A DNA stretch of 40,195 bases from CAG-791 sp963593905 (GCA_963593905.1 CAVBBL010000026.1:1-40195), one strand, 5' to 3'. Counted from the first letter of the stretch, positions 5,837 through 15,138 are shown. Notes: generated from the sequence alone by a model not told the origin. Made by a program: numbers and translations.

Positions 5837-8590
5837 TCATGCCATATCGTAAACACTTCTGACGCGATATTCCCCAGCCGGCTTTTCTCCTTCAATCTGC
5901 AACGTAACGCTGCCCTTCTCCATATCGAAGAAATTATCACTGAGCCGCAGATTGCCATCCGGAGATTCTACTGTGACCCACTTGGCAAAAGCATTGGAAG
6001 TCACTGTCACTTCTCTGTCTCTCACTTCTACACGAAGCTGCGGATCGGCAAAATGGTAATGCTTCGGTGCGCAGAAAAGGCTGCTGCCTCTGGATACCAC
6101 CTGTCCGTTTACTTCGAAGGTATAGAAAAAGTGTACATCCAGCTGATCATACTGACTAAAATCCAGCTTAGGCAGCCAGGTACCTCCGTAAGCCGGCACT
6201 TCTGTTTCCTCAGCACCTTCCTGCAGCACATGACTTTCCGGATCGCAAAGCTGCCATCTGGCAATACCGTGCACCGCCCGCGATGTCTCATTGGCCACGT
6301 GGAGAGTGGCAGAGATTTCAATGGGCATAGGCTGTGTATTCGGGCAGGGCTTCTGATCGATCTCTCCCCGCTCCTCACAGGAGATCATCACCGGTGCAAA
6401 CATGCGCTTCTCGGCATACTGCAGTGCCTTCCAGCGACCGTAGTAATCGATACTCGCCCAGGACGCCACCGGCCAGATGTCGTTGAGCTGCCACACAGTC
6501 ACGCCCATGCAAGTACCCCGAATCCGGCGGAAGTGCTCTACCCCATAGCGGATGGCATCCGCCTGCAGAATCTGTGAGCAGAAAAGCAGCTGGTCAAAGT
6601 CCTTCGGATACAGATAAGTCATGGACATATAGCTCAGAATCTTACCGTTAGCCGCATTATTGCGCTGATGCATCTCCATGACACGGGAGAAAATGTTGCG
6701 GTCCTGCGGCTGCGTAAATTCCTCTACGCTCTGAAGGCAGGGGAAGGACTGGAAGCCAAACTCCGACAGGAAACGATAATGATGACTTCTATAAGCTGTG
6801 AAAGGCTCACTGCCGTGCCATACACCCCAATAGTGGGTATCGCCCACATTTTCCGCATGAGGATGGTCAAAATTACCCCCGGAGGAAGGAGAAGAGGGCC
6901 AATAAAAGGCCTGAGGATCTTCCTGACGGATCACCTGCGGTTCGATATATTCCGCCATGTGCAGATAATCTGCCTTCTGCTTAGGCGTGATAGGCGCATA
7001 GCATCCATCCTGTACCATGGTCTCCAGCTCATTATTGCCGCACCATAAACCGATGCAGGCATGATGACGGAGTCTTCGCACATTATCCCGGATTTCCGCT
7101 CTGATATTTTCATCAAAGCCGGGCATCAGCTCATAGTTGGCGCAGGCAAACATCATATCCTGCCATACCAAAAGTCCCAGCTCATCACAAATATCATAGA
7201 AAAAGTCATCCAGGAAATAGCCGCCGCCCCACACGCGAATCGTGTTGTGGAAGCACTTTGCAGCGTCCTCCAGAAGCCTTCTGGTGCGCTCCTTTGTCAC
7301 TCTGGGAAGGATATTATCCTCCGGAATATAGTCAGCGCCCATGGCAAAGATCTGGAGTCCGTTCACTGTCAGGGCAAAATTCTTTCCAGGGATCTCATCC
7401 GGCGTCTGGCCTTTTAAGTGTTCATCCCATACCTCGTCCGGCATGGGATCCTGGTTGACTGTCACCGTGCGAAGACCAATGCGGCGCTTCCAGGTATCCA
7501 ATACCTTTCCCTCTGCCGCCAATTCTTCTGCACCATGCACCTGTGCCTGCTGTACGTTTTTCTGCGGGCAGTTTCCCTGCAAACCATCGGAAGAGAAACT
7601 ATCTGTCAAGAAACCATCTACCTGGATAAGTGTTATCTCTATCTCATAAAGAGGCTGTGCACCGTAGCCGTTGGGCCACCAAAGCTGCGGTTCTTCCACC
7701 GTCAGTTCAAGATCTGCAGCATTTTTATCAGGCTCTATGAAAGTGTATCCCTGAAGCTTTTGTCCCTCCGGGGATGTCAGGACCGCCTGTACGGCCATCT
7801 TCTGTTCCTGCAGGCCGCTGCCTGCTACGATCTCTCCCAGCGTCTTAATGCCCGGCAGACTATCGCCATATGCCTGCAGCATAGCGGCGATCTGTCCTGC
7901 TCTTGTTCTCTCTATCTCGGTATGCACCTGCAGCTTCACTGTGCTGACCTGATCGCCATGTACATCATGACCTGTCACCTGATGCTGCTGTGTCACATAG
8001 ACCTGCTCAATCCTGGCCTCATCAAACGCCAGCACATAGACATCCCGGAAAAGTCCTGCATCGGGCAGACGCGGACCCCAGTCCCATCCGAACATGCATG
8101 CAGCCTTGCGCAGCTGCGGGAAGCCTCTCATGCTCTCTGCGGATCCTTCCGTCGCATGAGCCTTGTCAGCCGCCTCTATGAATTTCGTAGGAGAATGGAA
8201 AAGGAGGCGCAGATCATTGTCCGCTGCTGCCAGCTTTGTCACATCAAATTCCCAGGTGCGGTGCATGTTGTCCACACTGGCGATTTTTTTTCCGTTTAAG
8301 GTAATGTCTGCCAGCGTATCGATGCCGGCAAAGCAAAGCAGAAGCTTTTGTGCCTCCAGCATCTTCGCCGGCAATGTGAATTTTGTCTCAAAGAGGAAAT
8401 CATTGTCCATGAGCTTTAAGGCATCCAGCTCATTATCTCGTACAAAGGGATCCGGCATCAGACCGTGATCCAGCAATGTACTGTAAACTGTGCCGGGCAC
8501 TTTCATGTCCAGGGGCTTTTCTTCTATTCCATACACGTTCTCGCCAAGGATGGTCATGTGCCAACCATCCTGAAGAAGCATTTTTTCCAT
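5837..8590 (-). CDS. Beta-mannosidase, glycoside hydrolase family 2
   Basis: Hydrolyses terminal beta-1,4-linked mannose from manno-oligosaccharides in the cytoplasm; no signal peptide is seen. The 917 residues follow the GH2 plan: a jelly-roll sugar-binding domain (about 1-180), immunoglobulin-like domain, TIM barrel (about 390-700) and C-terminal beta domains. The acid/base glutamate is E521 in WCGNNE, and the nucleophile is E610 in SEFGFQS, a motif typical of beta-mannosidases rather than beta-galactosidases. The gene stands alone, with no transporter beside it, and is divergent from the 8879 operon. The start has AAAGGA ten bases upstream. Fine substrate specificity cannot be read from sequence. 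Confidence 0.92.
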   Translation of the reverse strand: MEKMLLQDGWHMTILGENVYGIEEKPLDMKVPGTVYSTLLDHGLMPDPFVRDNELDALKLMDNDFLFETKFTLPAKMLEAQKLLLCFAGIDTLADITLNGKKIASVDNMHRTWEFDVTKLAAADNDLRLLFHSPTKFIEAADKAHATEGSAESMRGFPQLRKAACMFGWDWGPRLPDAGLFRDVYVLAFDEARIEQVYVTQQHQVTGHDVHGDQVSTVKLQVHTEIERTRAGQIAAMLQAYGDSLPGIKTLGEIVAGSGLQEQKMAVQAVLTSPEGQKLQGYTFIEPDKNAADLELTVEEPQLWWPNGYGAQPLYEIEITLIQVDGFLTDSFSSDGLQGNCPQKNVQQAQVHGAEELAAEGKVLDTWKRRIGLRTVTVNQDPMPDEVWDEHLKGQTPDEIPGKNFALTVNGLQIFAMGADYIPEDNILPRVTKERTRRLLEDAAKCFHNTIRVWGGGYFLDDFFYDICDELGLLVWQDMMFACANYELMPGFDENIRAEIRDNVRRLRHHACIGLWCGNNELETMVQDGCYAPITPKQKADYLHMAEYIEPQVIRQEDPQAFYWPSSPSSGGNFDHPHAENVGDTHYWGVWHGSEPFTAYRSHHYRFLSEFGFQSFPCLQSVEEFTQPQDRNIFSRVMEMHQRNNAANGKILSYMSMTYLYPKDFDQLLFCSQILQADAIRYGVEHFRRIRGTCMGVTVWQLNDIWPVASWASIDYYGRWKALQYAEKRMFAPVMISCEERGEIDQKPCPNTQPMPIEISATLHVANETSRAVHGIARWQLCDPESHVLQEGAEETEVPAYGGTWLPKLDFSQYDQLDVHFFYTFEVNGQVVSRGSSLFCAPKHYHFADPQLRVEVRDREVTVTSNAFAKWVTVESPDGNLRLSDNFFDMEKGSVTLQIEGEKPAGEYRVRSVYDMA

Positions 8591-8878
8591 GCTGTTTTAT
8601 CCTTTCCATGCTATACTGTCTGTATTGATCCCGCTATGTAAAATTGCTCTTATTGATGCGATCTCGTACATTTTGGCACAAAGCAATTTGGCAGGGCAAT
8701 TTACTGCAAAGCAATTATTGCTTTGTTCATGTTACCCTAACAGCCAGGCTTTCGCAATGTAAATTTCTATACAAAAATCGTACAGAATATGCCCTAAGAG
8801 CAAAAAAACGCAGGTGACAGTTCCCAGCCACCTGAACCTATTGGTTTTCTCCCCTGCAAAGATGAAAGGATTTTGTCT

Positions 8879-9214
8879 ATGAAAAAAGACACCGCAGCGA
8901 AAAAAAAAGCTGCATCCCACAAGAAATATCCCTGGACACCCAAGCGGATTGCCGCCTGGATCTGCATTCTGGCATTGGCTGCCATGTATCTGATCACCTT
9001 GATTCTGGCATTGACAGATAATACCGCAGCGGGAAGTCTGTTTAAGGCCAGCCTTCTTCTGACTATTGTTCTGCCCATCTTCTGCTGGATCTTTATCTGG
9101 GCCATCGGCGTGCTGGCCCACAGAGAAACCATCGCCAGTATGAAGATCCTAAATTCCAATCCAGAGGAAAGAAAGAAAATGGAAGAAGCTTTGAGACAAT
9201 CTAAGGAGGTATAG
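8879..9214 (+). CDS. Small membrane protein with two predicted helices, function unknown
   Basis: A 111-residue protein with a lysine-rich N-terminus (KKDTAAKKKAASHKK) and two hydrophobic segments (about residues 25-46 and 55-80). A charged C-terminal helix follows (NPEERKKMEEALRQSKEV). ATG at 8879 has AAAGGA eight bases upstream; a TTG two codons earlier is less likely. It lies only 8 bp before the HAD phosphatase gene and is surely cotranscribed with it. These two are the only plus-strand genes in the window. I do not recognise the family. Confidence 0.8.
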   Translation: MKKDTAAKKKAASHKKYPWTPKRIAAWICILALAAMYLITLILALTDNTAAGSLFKASLLLTIVLPIFCWIFIWAIGVLAHRETIASMKILNSNPEERKKMEEALRQSKEV

Positions 9215-9222
9215 AAAGAAAA

Positions 9223-9825
9223 ATGATCGATACAGTTATTTTTGATATCGGCGGCGTATTGACAGACTATCGTCCCAGAGAGTTTTGCCGTTCCATGGGA
9301 TTTCCCCAGGAGATTGCTGACCGCGTCTTTGAGGCTGCCATGGGATCTGCTCAGTGGGTGGAATATGACCGGGGAATTCTCTCTGATGAAACCATTCTTT
9401 CTCTGTTTCAGAAAAATGACCCCGAAATAGCTGCGGAAATTGCCAAAACAATGGCCAACACCCATGGCCTGGTGCAGAAACGGGAGACAGCCATTCCCTG
9501 GATTCGCCGCATAAAATCCACCGGCCGGCAGGTATTGGTGCTTTCCAACTTCAGCCAGAAGATTTTTACTGAATGCCACGATGCTCTGGATTTCCTGCCG
9601 GAGACAGACGGCGGCATTCTTTCCTATCGAGATCACTGTGTCAAGCCGGATCCGGTGATTTACGAAATGATCATCCGTCGCTATCATCTGGATCCTTCTC
9701 GTGCCGTTTTTATCGACGATACGAAGGTAAATCTGACTGCCGCCGAGGAGGCCGGACTTCATACTATCTGGTTTCAGACTCTGGAACAGGCCCAGGCTGA
9801 CCTGGATGCTATGCTGCAGGCGTGA
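9223..9825 (+). CDS. HAD-superfamily phosphatase, YihX-like
   Basis: Haloacid dehalogenase fold hydrolase of subfamily IA, probably a small sugar-phosphate phosphatase. Motif I is FDIGGVLTD with nucleophile D8, motif II is LVLSNFS, motif III is the lysine of CVKPDPVIY, and motif IV is FIDDTKVN. The second motif I aspartate is replaced by glycine, as in the YihX/'DxGGV' group known from E. coli glucose-1-phosphate phosphatase. The 200 residues match that group. The substrate cannot be fixed from sequence. Confidence 0.88.
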   Translation: MIDTVIFDIGGVLTDYRPREFCRSMGFPQEIADRVFEAAMGSAQWVEYDRGILSDETILSLFQKNDPEIAAEIAKTMANTHGLVQKRETAIPWIRRIKSTGRQVLVLSNFSQKIFTECHDALDFLPETDGGILSYRDHCVKPDPVIYEMIIRRYHLDPSRAVFIDDTKVNLTAAEEAGLHTIWFQTLEQAQADLDAMLQA

Positions 9826-9902
9826 TGAGCAAACTCCACAAGCCAATTTCAGTCACTTAAAACCCTTCCGTTATAAACTTCACACAGGTTTTATTTCGGC
9901 AT

Positions 9903-10808
9903 TTAAAATCTCTGCTTCTCTGCATCCTCCCGGATCATCTTCAGCAGCTTTTCGCTGGCGGAGGGCAGCACCGCCCTGCGGTTTGACACTACGTAAAAAT
10001 CCCGCCGGGGAATCAGCTTATTAAAGCGCAGTTCAAAGAGCTGGCCGCTTTCCAGTGCCTTTTTTGCAAAGTCTCTCACCACGCTGCCCACTCCAAGATT
10101 TCGCTGGGCAAATTGCACGATCATATCACTGGTGGAGAGCTCGAATTCCGGATGAATCGTGACCCCGTTTTTAGAGAGGAAGCTGTCCATGTAGCTGCGG
10201 CTGGAGGTATCCTTTTCCAGGCAGATCAGGGGCAGTTTTTCCAGGTCCTTAAAATCCATCATCCTGTTCTTATACTGCATAAACCTTCGGCCGGCTATAA
10301 AGGTATCCTGAATCTGCCGCACCGGAATAGCTTCAATGGAAGAAGACTGATTTAAAGGCCCTGATACCACACCGAAATCAATGCGGTCCTCCTGCAAAAT
10401 CCGCATGGTCTCCGGCGTAGGGGCATTGGTCACCACCACCTTCACCCCCGGATATTCCTCATGGAAACGTTCCAGATAAGGCAGCAGGAAAAACTGCAAG
10501 GTCATGTCACTGGCACCGATATGCAGCTCGCCGATCTCTAAGTTCAGCATCTGTCTTAACTTCTTCTCGCCTGTCTCTATCTGCTCATATCCCTTAGAGA
10601 CATAACTAAACAAAAGCTCCCCCTCCTTGGTGAGCTTTACACCCTTGGAGGTACGGGCAAAGAGACTGACCCCCATGCCGTTCTCCAACTGTTTTAAGGA
10701 CTGACTCACCGCCGGCTGAGAGATGGATAACCGTTCCGCCGCCTGGGTCAGAGATCCCAGCTTGGCTGCATAATAAAAGACTTTATAATATTCCAGATTA
10801 ACGTCCAT
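9903..10808 (-). CDS. LysR-family transcriptional regulator
   Basis: A 301-residue LTTR with the N-terminal winged helix-turn-helix (about 1-60, SLTQAAERLSISQPAVSQSLKQLE) and a periplasmic-binding-like effector domain (about 90-295). It is convergent with the HAD gene, and its neighbours do not show its target. It is expressed from its own promoter at 10885-10913, and an intrinsic terminator lies in its short leader, just before GAGGTAACT and the ATG. Expression may therefore be controlled by attenuation. Confidence 0.92.
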   Translation of the reverse strand: MDVNLEYYKVFYYAAKLGSLTQAAERLSISQPAVSQSLKQLENGMGVSLFARTSKGVKLTKEGELLFSYVSKGYEQIETGEKKLRQMLNLEIGELHIGASDMTLQFFLLPYLERFHEEYPGVKVVVTNAPTPETMRILQEDRIDFGVVSGPLNQSSSIEAIPVRQIQDTFIAGRRFMQYKNRMMDFKDLEKLPLICLEKDTSSRSYMDSFLSKNGVTIHPEFELSTSDMIVQFAQRNLGVGSVVRDFAKKALESGQLFELRFNKLIPRRDFYVVSNRRAVLPSASEKLLKMIREDAEKQRF

Positions 10809-10825
10809 AGTTACCTCAATTCTTC

Positions 10826-10874
10826 AAAAAAAGAAAACGACAGTCATGAGCTGCTTTGCTCCTCCTGTCGTTTT
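10826..10874 (-). terminator. Intrinsic terminator inside the lysR leader
   Basis: AAAACGACAG pairs perfectly with CTGTCGTTTT and is followed on the minus strand by CTTTTTTT. It ends 17 bases before the LysR start codon and begins about ten bases after the predicted transcription start. It therefore acts on this gene's own transcript. The 7-codon frame MTVVFFF (10824-10847) runs through its 3' arm. Confidence 0.75.
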
Positions 10875-10884
10875 AACTGTCATA

Positions 10885-10913
10885 ACTATATCTGATTTTA
10901 GGTGAAAATGCAA
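10885..10913 (-). promoter_or_regulatory. Promoter of the LysR-type gene
   Basis: TTGCAT, 17 bases, TATAGT on the minus strand, downstream of the diguanylate cyclase terminator and 75 bp before the LysR start. Confidence 0.7.
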
Positions 10914-10973
10914 TAAGTTTTGCTGAACTGCTTCTGTCCATAACTGTATTTGCTGTCGACTATCTTATATATC

Positions 10974-11021
10974 AAAAAAACCTGCATCACTGCAGCTGTT
11001 TCTATCCACAGCTGCAGTGAT
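10974..11021 (-). terminator. Terminator of the alpha/beta hydrolase to diguanylate cyclase operon
   Basis: A perfect 13-bp stem, ATCACTGCAGCTG with CAGCTGCAGTGAT, then GCAGG and seven T on the minus strand. It starts about 37 bp after the cyclase stop codon. Confidence 0.9.
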
Positions 11022-11057
11022 TACCATACAAAAACTCCTATTCCACTGCGATATGGC

Positions 11058-12938
11058 CTATCCCTGTTCTTCTCTTCGATGATTTTTCTCCTTCTCCTCA
11101 TACATCCTGCGGTCAGCCAGAATACGGATCTTTGCGACATCCTCTCCCTCCCGGGGATACATGGCACAGCCACAGCTGACTCCGATCTGCAGGCTCTGCC
11201 CGTCAATGACACACGGCTGCAGCAGAGACTGCTCTATGCGATGCCTCATCTGTTCTCCCTGTTCCTCATCTAGCTGTGCGCCGATGATCAAAGCAAATTC
11301 ATCACCGCCGATACGAAATGCGTAATCCCGCTCCCGTATGCAGCTAAGAAGCCTTACCGCCACTTCCTTTAAAAGCTTATCGCCCATATCATGACCATAG
11401 GTATCATTGACAGGTTTGAAATGATCCAGGTCCAGGTAATACAAAGTAAAGGGAAGCTTTTGCTTTTCCTTTCGGTGCAGCACACTGCTGAAAAATCTTT
11501 CATTAAAAAGTCCCGTCAGTCCGTCCGTATTTGCCAGATTTTCCAGCTCATAGCGTTCACCGATATCCTGCGCGATGAGCATGACCTTTTCCGGTATTCC
11601 CTCTGCATCCCATTGCACAGCCACCACGCTCATGATCATATAGACATTTTCTGTCCGCCCACTATACTCGATCTTCAGAATCCCTTTTCCTTTTCTCAAT
11701 ACTTTTCTGAGATATTCTGCATGCAGCAGCTGATTCATTTTAATATTCTCTGTATCGGAAAGCACCAGATATCTGCTGTTGACAGCTTCTACCAGATCAT
11801 GATATGCCCCCTTTTCCGGATACAGACGTCTGCTGCATCGCTTTTCATGATTTTCATGATATTCATAGCTGTCTTCTGTCAGATCAACTGCCGCATAGCA
11901 ATCCACAATCTGAGTCATACCATAGAATAAATGATCCAGCCGCTGCTTTTTTTCTTCCAGGATCGCATGCATCTTCTTTTGCTGCTCCAGATCCATCTTG
12001 GCATGAATCGTAATGAGACGAATGATCAGTATCATAAGGCAGCCAAACAGGACGCTAATCAATAAAGCCGTCACCCGCATAATCTTCGCACTGCCTGACT
12101 CTATAGCATTTGCCTGCACAATGGCCACCAGACTCCAGTCATTGATTCCCACAGGCAGACAGACCAGATAGTAGTCATCTATCTTTGTCCGGAATTTAGC
12201 TTCTCCTTCTCTGCTGTTTTGAAGAGCACTCTCCAGACTTCCCTTGTTATTCTTTGTAAACTGCGCATAATCCGTCAGAAATTCCAGAATATTCCCGGGA
12301 TTTTCTTTCTCATCGCTCCTTGTTTTCAGGGACAGCACCGTATCCCCCTGCCTATTCACTACATAGCAGCTGCTCTGTTCCCCAAACATATCCTTCACGA
12401 TCACATTTTCCACCACGTCGGCATCATAGCTTACCGCCACACCGGTATAGGTGACCTTTCCCAGGGTAAAGGGCTGCTGCAGCGGCGATGCAAAAACAAT
12501 TTTTTTCTCTCCGCTGCTGGATGTATACGAGGAAACCACCGACTCATCCCGTTCGAACATTTCTTCAAACACACCGCTGATACTGTCGGCGGTTCCTTCC
12601 CGTCCCGCCGCTGTCAGATAATCATTATTTTCATTAAACATGTAAAAGTCACTGTACTGCCAGTGATTCTTGCGATCAGCAAAATCTCTCCATGCGCTCT
12701 CTGTATCCTCTGTCCCGGCAATATACTGCAAATTGGCATCCCAATCTGCCAAAACGCCCCAATTACGTTGCGTAAACAAGTTAAACGCCTGATTGACCTG
12801 CTGATAAGTTACCTTCAGCTGTTTTACATTTCCCTGATAGATTTCATCGCCGATATAATGCTGATAGAATGCCGTTCCCACCAGCATAAACAAAATCAAT
12901 AGAAATGTCAGCGAGATATTTTTGCGTAGTTTCCGCAT
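11058..12938 (-). CDS. Membrane-bound sensor diguanylate cyclase (GGDEF)
   Basis: Makes the second messenger c-di-GMP from two GTP. Of 626 residues, about 9-29 are a membrane helix and 30-285 an extracellular sensing region with Cache-like features. A second helix spans about 286-310, followed by a PAS-like region and a C-terminal GGDEF domain. The active site FRIGGDEF is intact (GGDEF at 544-548). It is preceded at the correct distance by RERD, the RxxD inhibitory site, so product inhibition is expected. No EAL domain is present. It is the last gene of a four-gene operon and is followed by a strong terminator. GAGG stands six bases before ATG. Confidence 0.93.
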   Translation of the reverse strand: MRKLRKNISLTFLLILFMLVGTAFYQHYIGDEIYQGNVKQLKVTYQQVNQAFNLFTQRNWGVLADWDANLQYIAGTEDTESAWRDFADRKNHWQYSDFYMFNENNDYLTAAGREGTADSISGVFEEMFERDESVVSSYTSSSGEKKIVFASPLQQPFTLGKVTYTGVAVSYDADVVENVIVKDMFGEQSSCYVVNRQGDTVLSLKTRSDEKENPGNILEFLTDYAQFTKNNKGSLESALQNSREGEAKFRTKIDDYYLVCLPVGINDWSLVAIVQANAIESGSAKIMRVTALLISVLFGCLMILIIRLITIHAKMDLEQQKKMHAILEEKKQRLDHLFYGMTQIVDCYAAVDLTEDSYEYHENHEKRCSRRLYPEKGAYHDLVEAVNSRYLVLSDTENIKMNQLLHAEYLRKVLRKGKGILKIEYSGRTENVYMIMSVVAVQWDAEGIPEKVMLIAQDIGERYELENLANTDGLTGLFNERFFSSVLHRKEKQKLPFTLYYLDLDHFKPVNDTYGHDMGDKLLKEVAVRLLSCIRERDYAFRIGGDEFALIIGAQLDEEQGEQMRHRIEQSLLQPCVIDGQSLQIGVSCGCAMYPREGEDVAKIRILADRRMYEEKEKNHRREEQG

Positions 12939-12964
12939 ACGAATCCTCGTTTTACTATATTCCG

Positions 12965-13399
12965 TCAGGATAGAATCAATTCAAAGCCGTAGCAGCTCTT
13001 TTCGAACCCATAGTGCTCATAAAAGCCATGCGCACCGGTACGGGGAAGACCGGAATCCAAGGTGATCGCTCTGCAGCCTTTTTCCTTCGCCAGTTTCTTC
13101 GCATGATCCAGCAGGAATCTTCCATATCCCTTGCCGTGATCCTGCTCATCCGTGATCAGACTGGACACATAGCAGGTCAGACCGGACATCCAGAAGGTAT
13201 TAAAATAATCTCCGTGGCAAAAGCCATGATAGCTGCCGTCCTCTTCTACCGCAAAAAAAGCAAAACTGTTGGCATCCTCCAATACTTCCTTATATACCTT
13301 GCGTATTTCTTCCCTGTCATAGGTATTGTAAGTCCACAGTCTTTCGATATAGGAAAAGGCTATTTCAAAATCCTCTTCTGCTGCCTTTTTGATTCTCAT
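12965..13399 (-). CDS. GNAT-family N-acetyltransferase
   Basis: A 144-residue GNAT protein that would transfer acetyl from acetyl-CoA to an amine. The acetyl-CoA loop is DHGKGYGRFLLDHAKKLAKEKG and the C-terminal strand region is RTGAHGFYEHYGFEKSCYGFEL. Start MRIKKAAEED has GGAGG five bases upstream; the longer frame from 13411 merely reads through that ribosome site. It lies between the six-helix protein and the diguanylate cyclase, within about 30 bp of each. The substrate is unknown. Confidence 0.9.
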   Translation of the reverse strand: MRIKKAAEEDFEIAFSYIERLWTYNTYDREEIRKVYKEVLEDANSFAFFAVEEDGSYHGFCHGDYFNTFWMSGLTCYVSSLITDEQDHGKGYGRFLLDHAKKLAKEKGCRAITLDSGLPRTGAHGFYEHYGFEKSCYGFELILS

Positions 13400-13429
13400 A
13401 ACTTCCTCCATACGACGTAATTTTCATTC

Positions 13430-14230
13430 TCACACTCCCCTGTAGCGCCCGCGAAGATACAGGGAAAAGCCCAGCAAACCAAAGGTCTGCAAGGTTTGAT
13501 AGAACACGGAAATCCACAAAATCCCTACCTTTACATGAAAGAGCGTTAAAGCGTGCATCTGTGCGGACGCCGCAGCCGCGATGAAAAGTACCATCAAAAC
13601 CGCCGCCGCAATCTTCAGTATCCGATCGGACAGAAAGATTCCCGTAATAAAAATCCCCAGAGCGACAGCCACCAGCATGTCCACATATTTAAAAGCATGG
13701 GTATTGCTGTACATCCGCCTGAAAAACCGCAGCGATTCTTCACTGGTCAAATCCACCGTATCAAAAAGACTGGCTATAAAATTACGATAGAGCATGGTAA
13801 AGAACACATCCAGAATCTTAACCCCCACCAGGATGATCCCCCACAGCTGCATGAGCTGACGAACCATGTGATCGGAGAGCACATATTCCTTTTTGCTGTC
13901 TGTACTTTCCTGCTGATCTGCATTTCTGTGCCCATCTCCCAGCAGTGTATATCGGCGTCTGAACAGCAGATAGGAGTACAGAAAAAAAGCTGCAAACAAA
14001 AAGACCTGTATTCCGGACAGCCCCATCATCCAATGCCAGTAATGCTGATCCAGCATATCCGGATTAGCCCTTTGCACCTGCCGCAGCTGTTTTCGCAGCA
14101 TCACATTGGCCAGCATGATCACCGCATTGATCACCGCTGCATTTAACATTGTCCAGGACAAAAAATGGGTACGCAGGGACTGATTATAGCTCTGACGCAG
14201 CTTTTCAATGATTGTTTTGATTTGCTTCAT
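13430..14230 (-). CDS. Six-helix integral membrane protein, function unknown
   Basis: A 266-residue protein with an amphipathic N-terminal helix (KQIKTIIEKLRQSYNQSLRTHF). About six hydrophobic segments follow: LNAAVINAVIMLANVML, GIQVFLFAAFFLYSYLLF, WGIILVGVKILDVFFTML, VAVALGIFITGIFL, AAVLMVLFIAAAAS and ILWISVFYQTLQTFGLLGFSLYL. I recognise no family signature. The start is 11 bp after the hydrolase stop codon, with only a weak ribosome site (CCGAGA), so translation is probably coupled to the hydrolase. Confidence 0.8.
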   Translation of the reverse strand: MKQIKTIIEKLRQSYNQSLRTHFLSWTMLNAAVINAVIMLANVMLRKQLRQVQRANPDMLDQHYWHWMMGLSGIQVFLFAAFFLYSYLLFRRRYTLLGDGHRNADQQESTDSKKEYVLSDHMVRQLMQLWGIILVGVKILDVFFTMLYRNFIASLFDTVDLTSEESLRFFRRMYSNTHAFKYVDMLVAVALGIFITGIFLSDRILKIAAAVLMVLFIAAAASAQMHALTLFHVKVGILWISVFYQTLQTFGLLGFSLYLRGRYRGV

Positions 14231-14241
14231 TCTCGGAGTGC

Positions 14242-15018
14242 TTACTCTTTTCTTGTATTGTCTGCGCTCTGCTGCATCTCTTTCAGGAATTCCTTCAGGC
14301 ATGCTGCAAATTCATCCATATGTCCCTCATAGCAATGATCTGCTCCGACCACCGTCTTTAACCGGCCGTTTGCATATCTCTCTGCCGCCTTCACCCCATA
14401 GGAATAGAGAACTGCCTGATCGGCATCTCCGTGAATGATGCAGACAGGTCCATGATAACGGTCAATCTCGTCCTCTACATGAATCGTCTGCGCCACACGT
14501 ATATAATTGCCCTTTATTCTTCTGCCGTCCATGAGTTCCATGTATTCCGGGATTGCCTCCGGATCGCAGCTCCTCCCCAGCAAGGATCCGCTGCGGGCTG
14601 CCTCCGGAATCATCACTGCAGGAGACATAGGTATGACTGCCTTAAAGGTATCCTGGCACATGCCCGCCAAAAGCACTGTCAGCAGCCCACCCTGAGAATG
14701 GCCGCAAATATAAAGGTCTGTCACGAAATCCAGTTTCTTCGCATATTCGATCACTGCCAGGCCATTCGTCACCCATTTATACAGGGTATGGTCCTCAAAG
14801 GCGCCGTCGCTGCCGCCGTGGCCATACAAATCAATACGCAGCACTGCAATCCCTGTCTCCAGTGCCACATCCTTTGTCCGAATAATATGCTCCTCCTCCA
14901 TATGTCCTGTAAACCCGTGGAACAGAATCATCAAAGGCATCTTCTCCCCGGCGTCTGCCGGCTGATCTAACTTGGCATGCAGTCTGATACCATCATCTGT
15001 GATATAAAATTCTCTCAA
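14242..15018 (-). CDS. Alpha/beta hydrolase, cinnamoyl-esterase-like
   Basis: Serine hydrolase of 258 residues with the full triad visible. The nucleophile is S108 in GHSQGG, the aspartate lies in HGDADQAV and the histidine in GADHCYEGH. The oxyanion segment is HGFTGHMEEE. The HGFTG/GHSQGG/HGDAD pattern resembles gut cinnamoyl (feruloyl) esterases, but lysophospholipase-like or other esterase activity is possible. The start codon is TTG at 15018, with GGGGAGG six bases upstream; no ATG fits. It is the first gene of the four-gene operon ending with the diguanylate cyclase. Confidence 0.88.
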   Translation of the reverse strand: MREFYITDDGIRLHAKLDQPADAGEKMPLMILFHGFTGHMEEEHIIRTKDVALETGIAVLRIDLYGHGGSDGAFEDHTLYKWVTNGLAVIEYAKKLDFVTDLYICGHSQGGLLTVLLAGMCQDTFKAVIPMSPAVMIPEAARSGSLLGRSCDPEAIPEYMELMDGRRIKGNYIRVAQTIHVEDEIDRYHGPVCIIHGDADQAVLYSYGVKAAERYANGRLKTVVGADHCYEGHMDEFAACLKEFLKEMQQSADNTRKE

Positions 15019-15065
15019 AATTAACCTCCCCTGACCACGTTTTTTTGAATTTATTATATCATATC

Positions 15066-15096
15066 AAAAAAGGTCAGAACACACTCTGACCTTTTT
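15066..15096. terminator. Bidirectional terminator between purA and the hydrolase operon
   Basis: AAAAGGTCAGA pairs with TCTGACCTTTT; six T follow on the minus strand and five on the plus strand. It ends purA transcripts. The sequence TATAAT just downstream on the minus strand (about 15056-15061) is a plausible -10 for the hydrolase operon, but no good -35 is visible. Confidence 0.85.
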
Positions 15097-15138
15097 AAAT
15101 AATCGCATTTACAGCGGCGGAACGCTCTCTATTGCTCT

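Noticed and set aside
7418..8299. A 293-codon plus-strand ORF inside the beta-mannosidase gene
   Set aside because: It is antisense to a clear GH2 enzyme with both catalytic glutamates and shows no protein-like pattern.
8794..9846. A 350-codon minus-strand ORF over the small membrane protein and HAD phosphatase
   Set aside because: It is antisense to two recognisable genes, one with intact HAD motifs, and its own translation has no family features.
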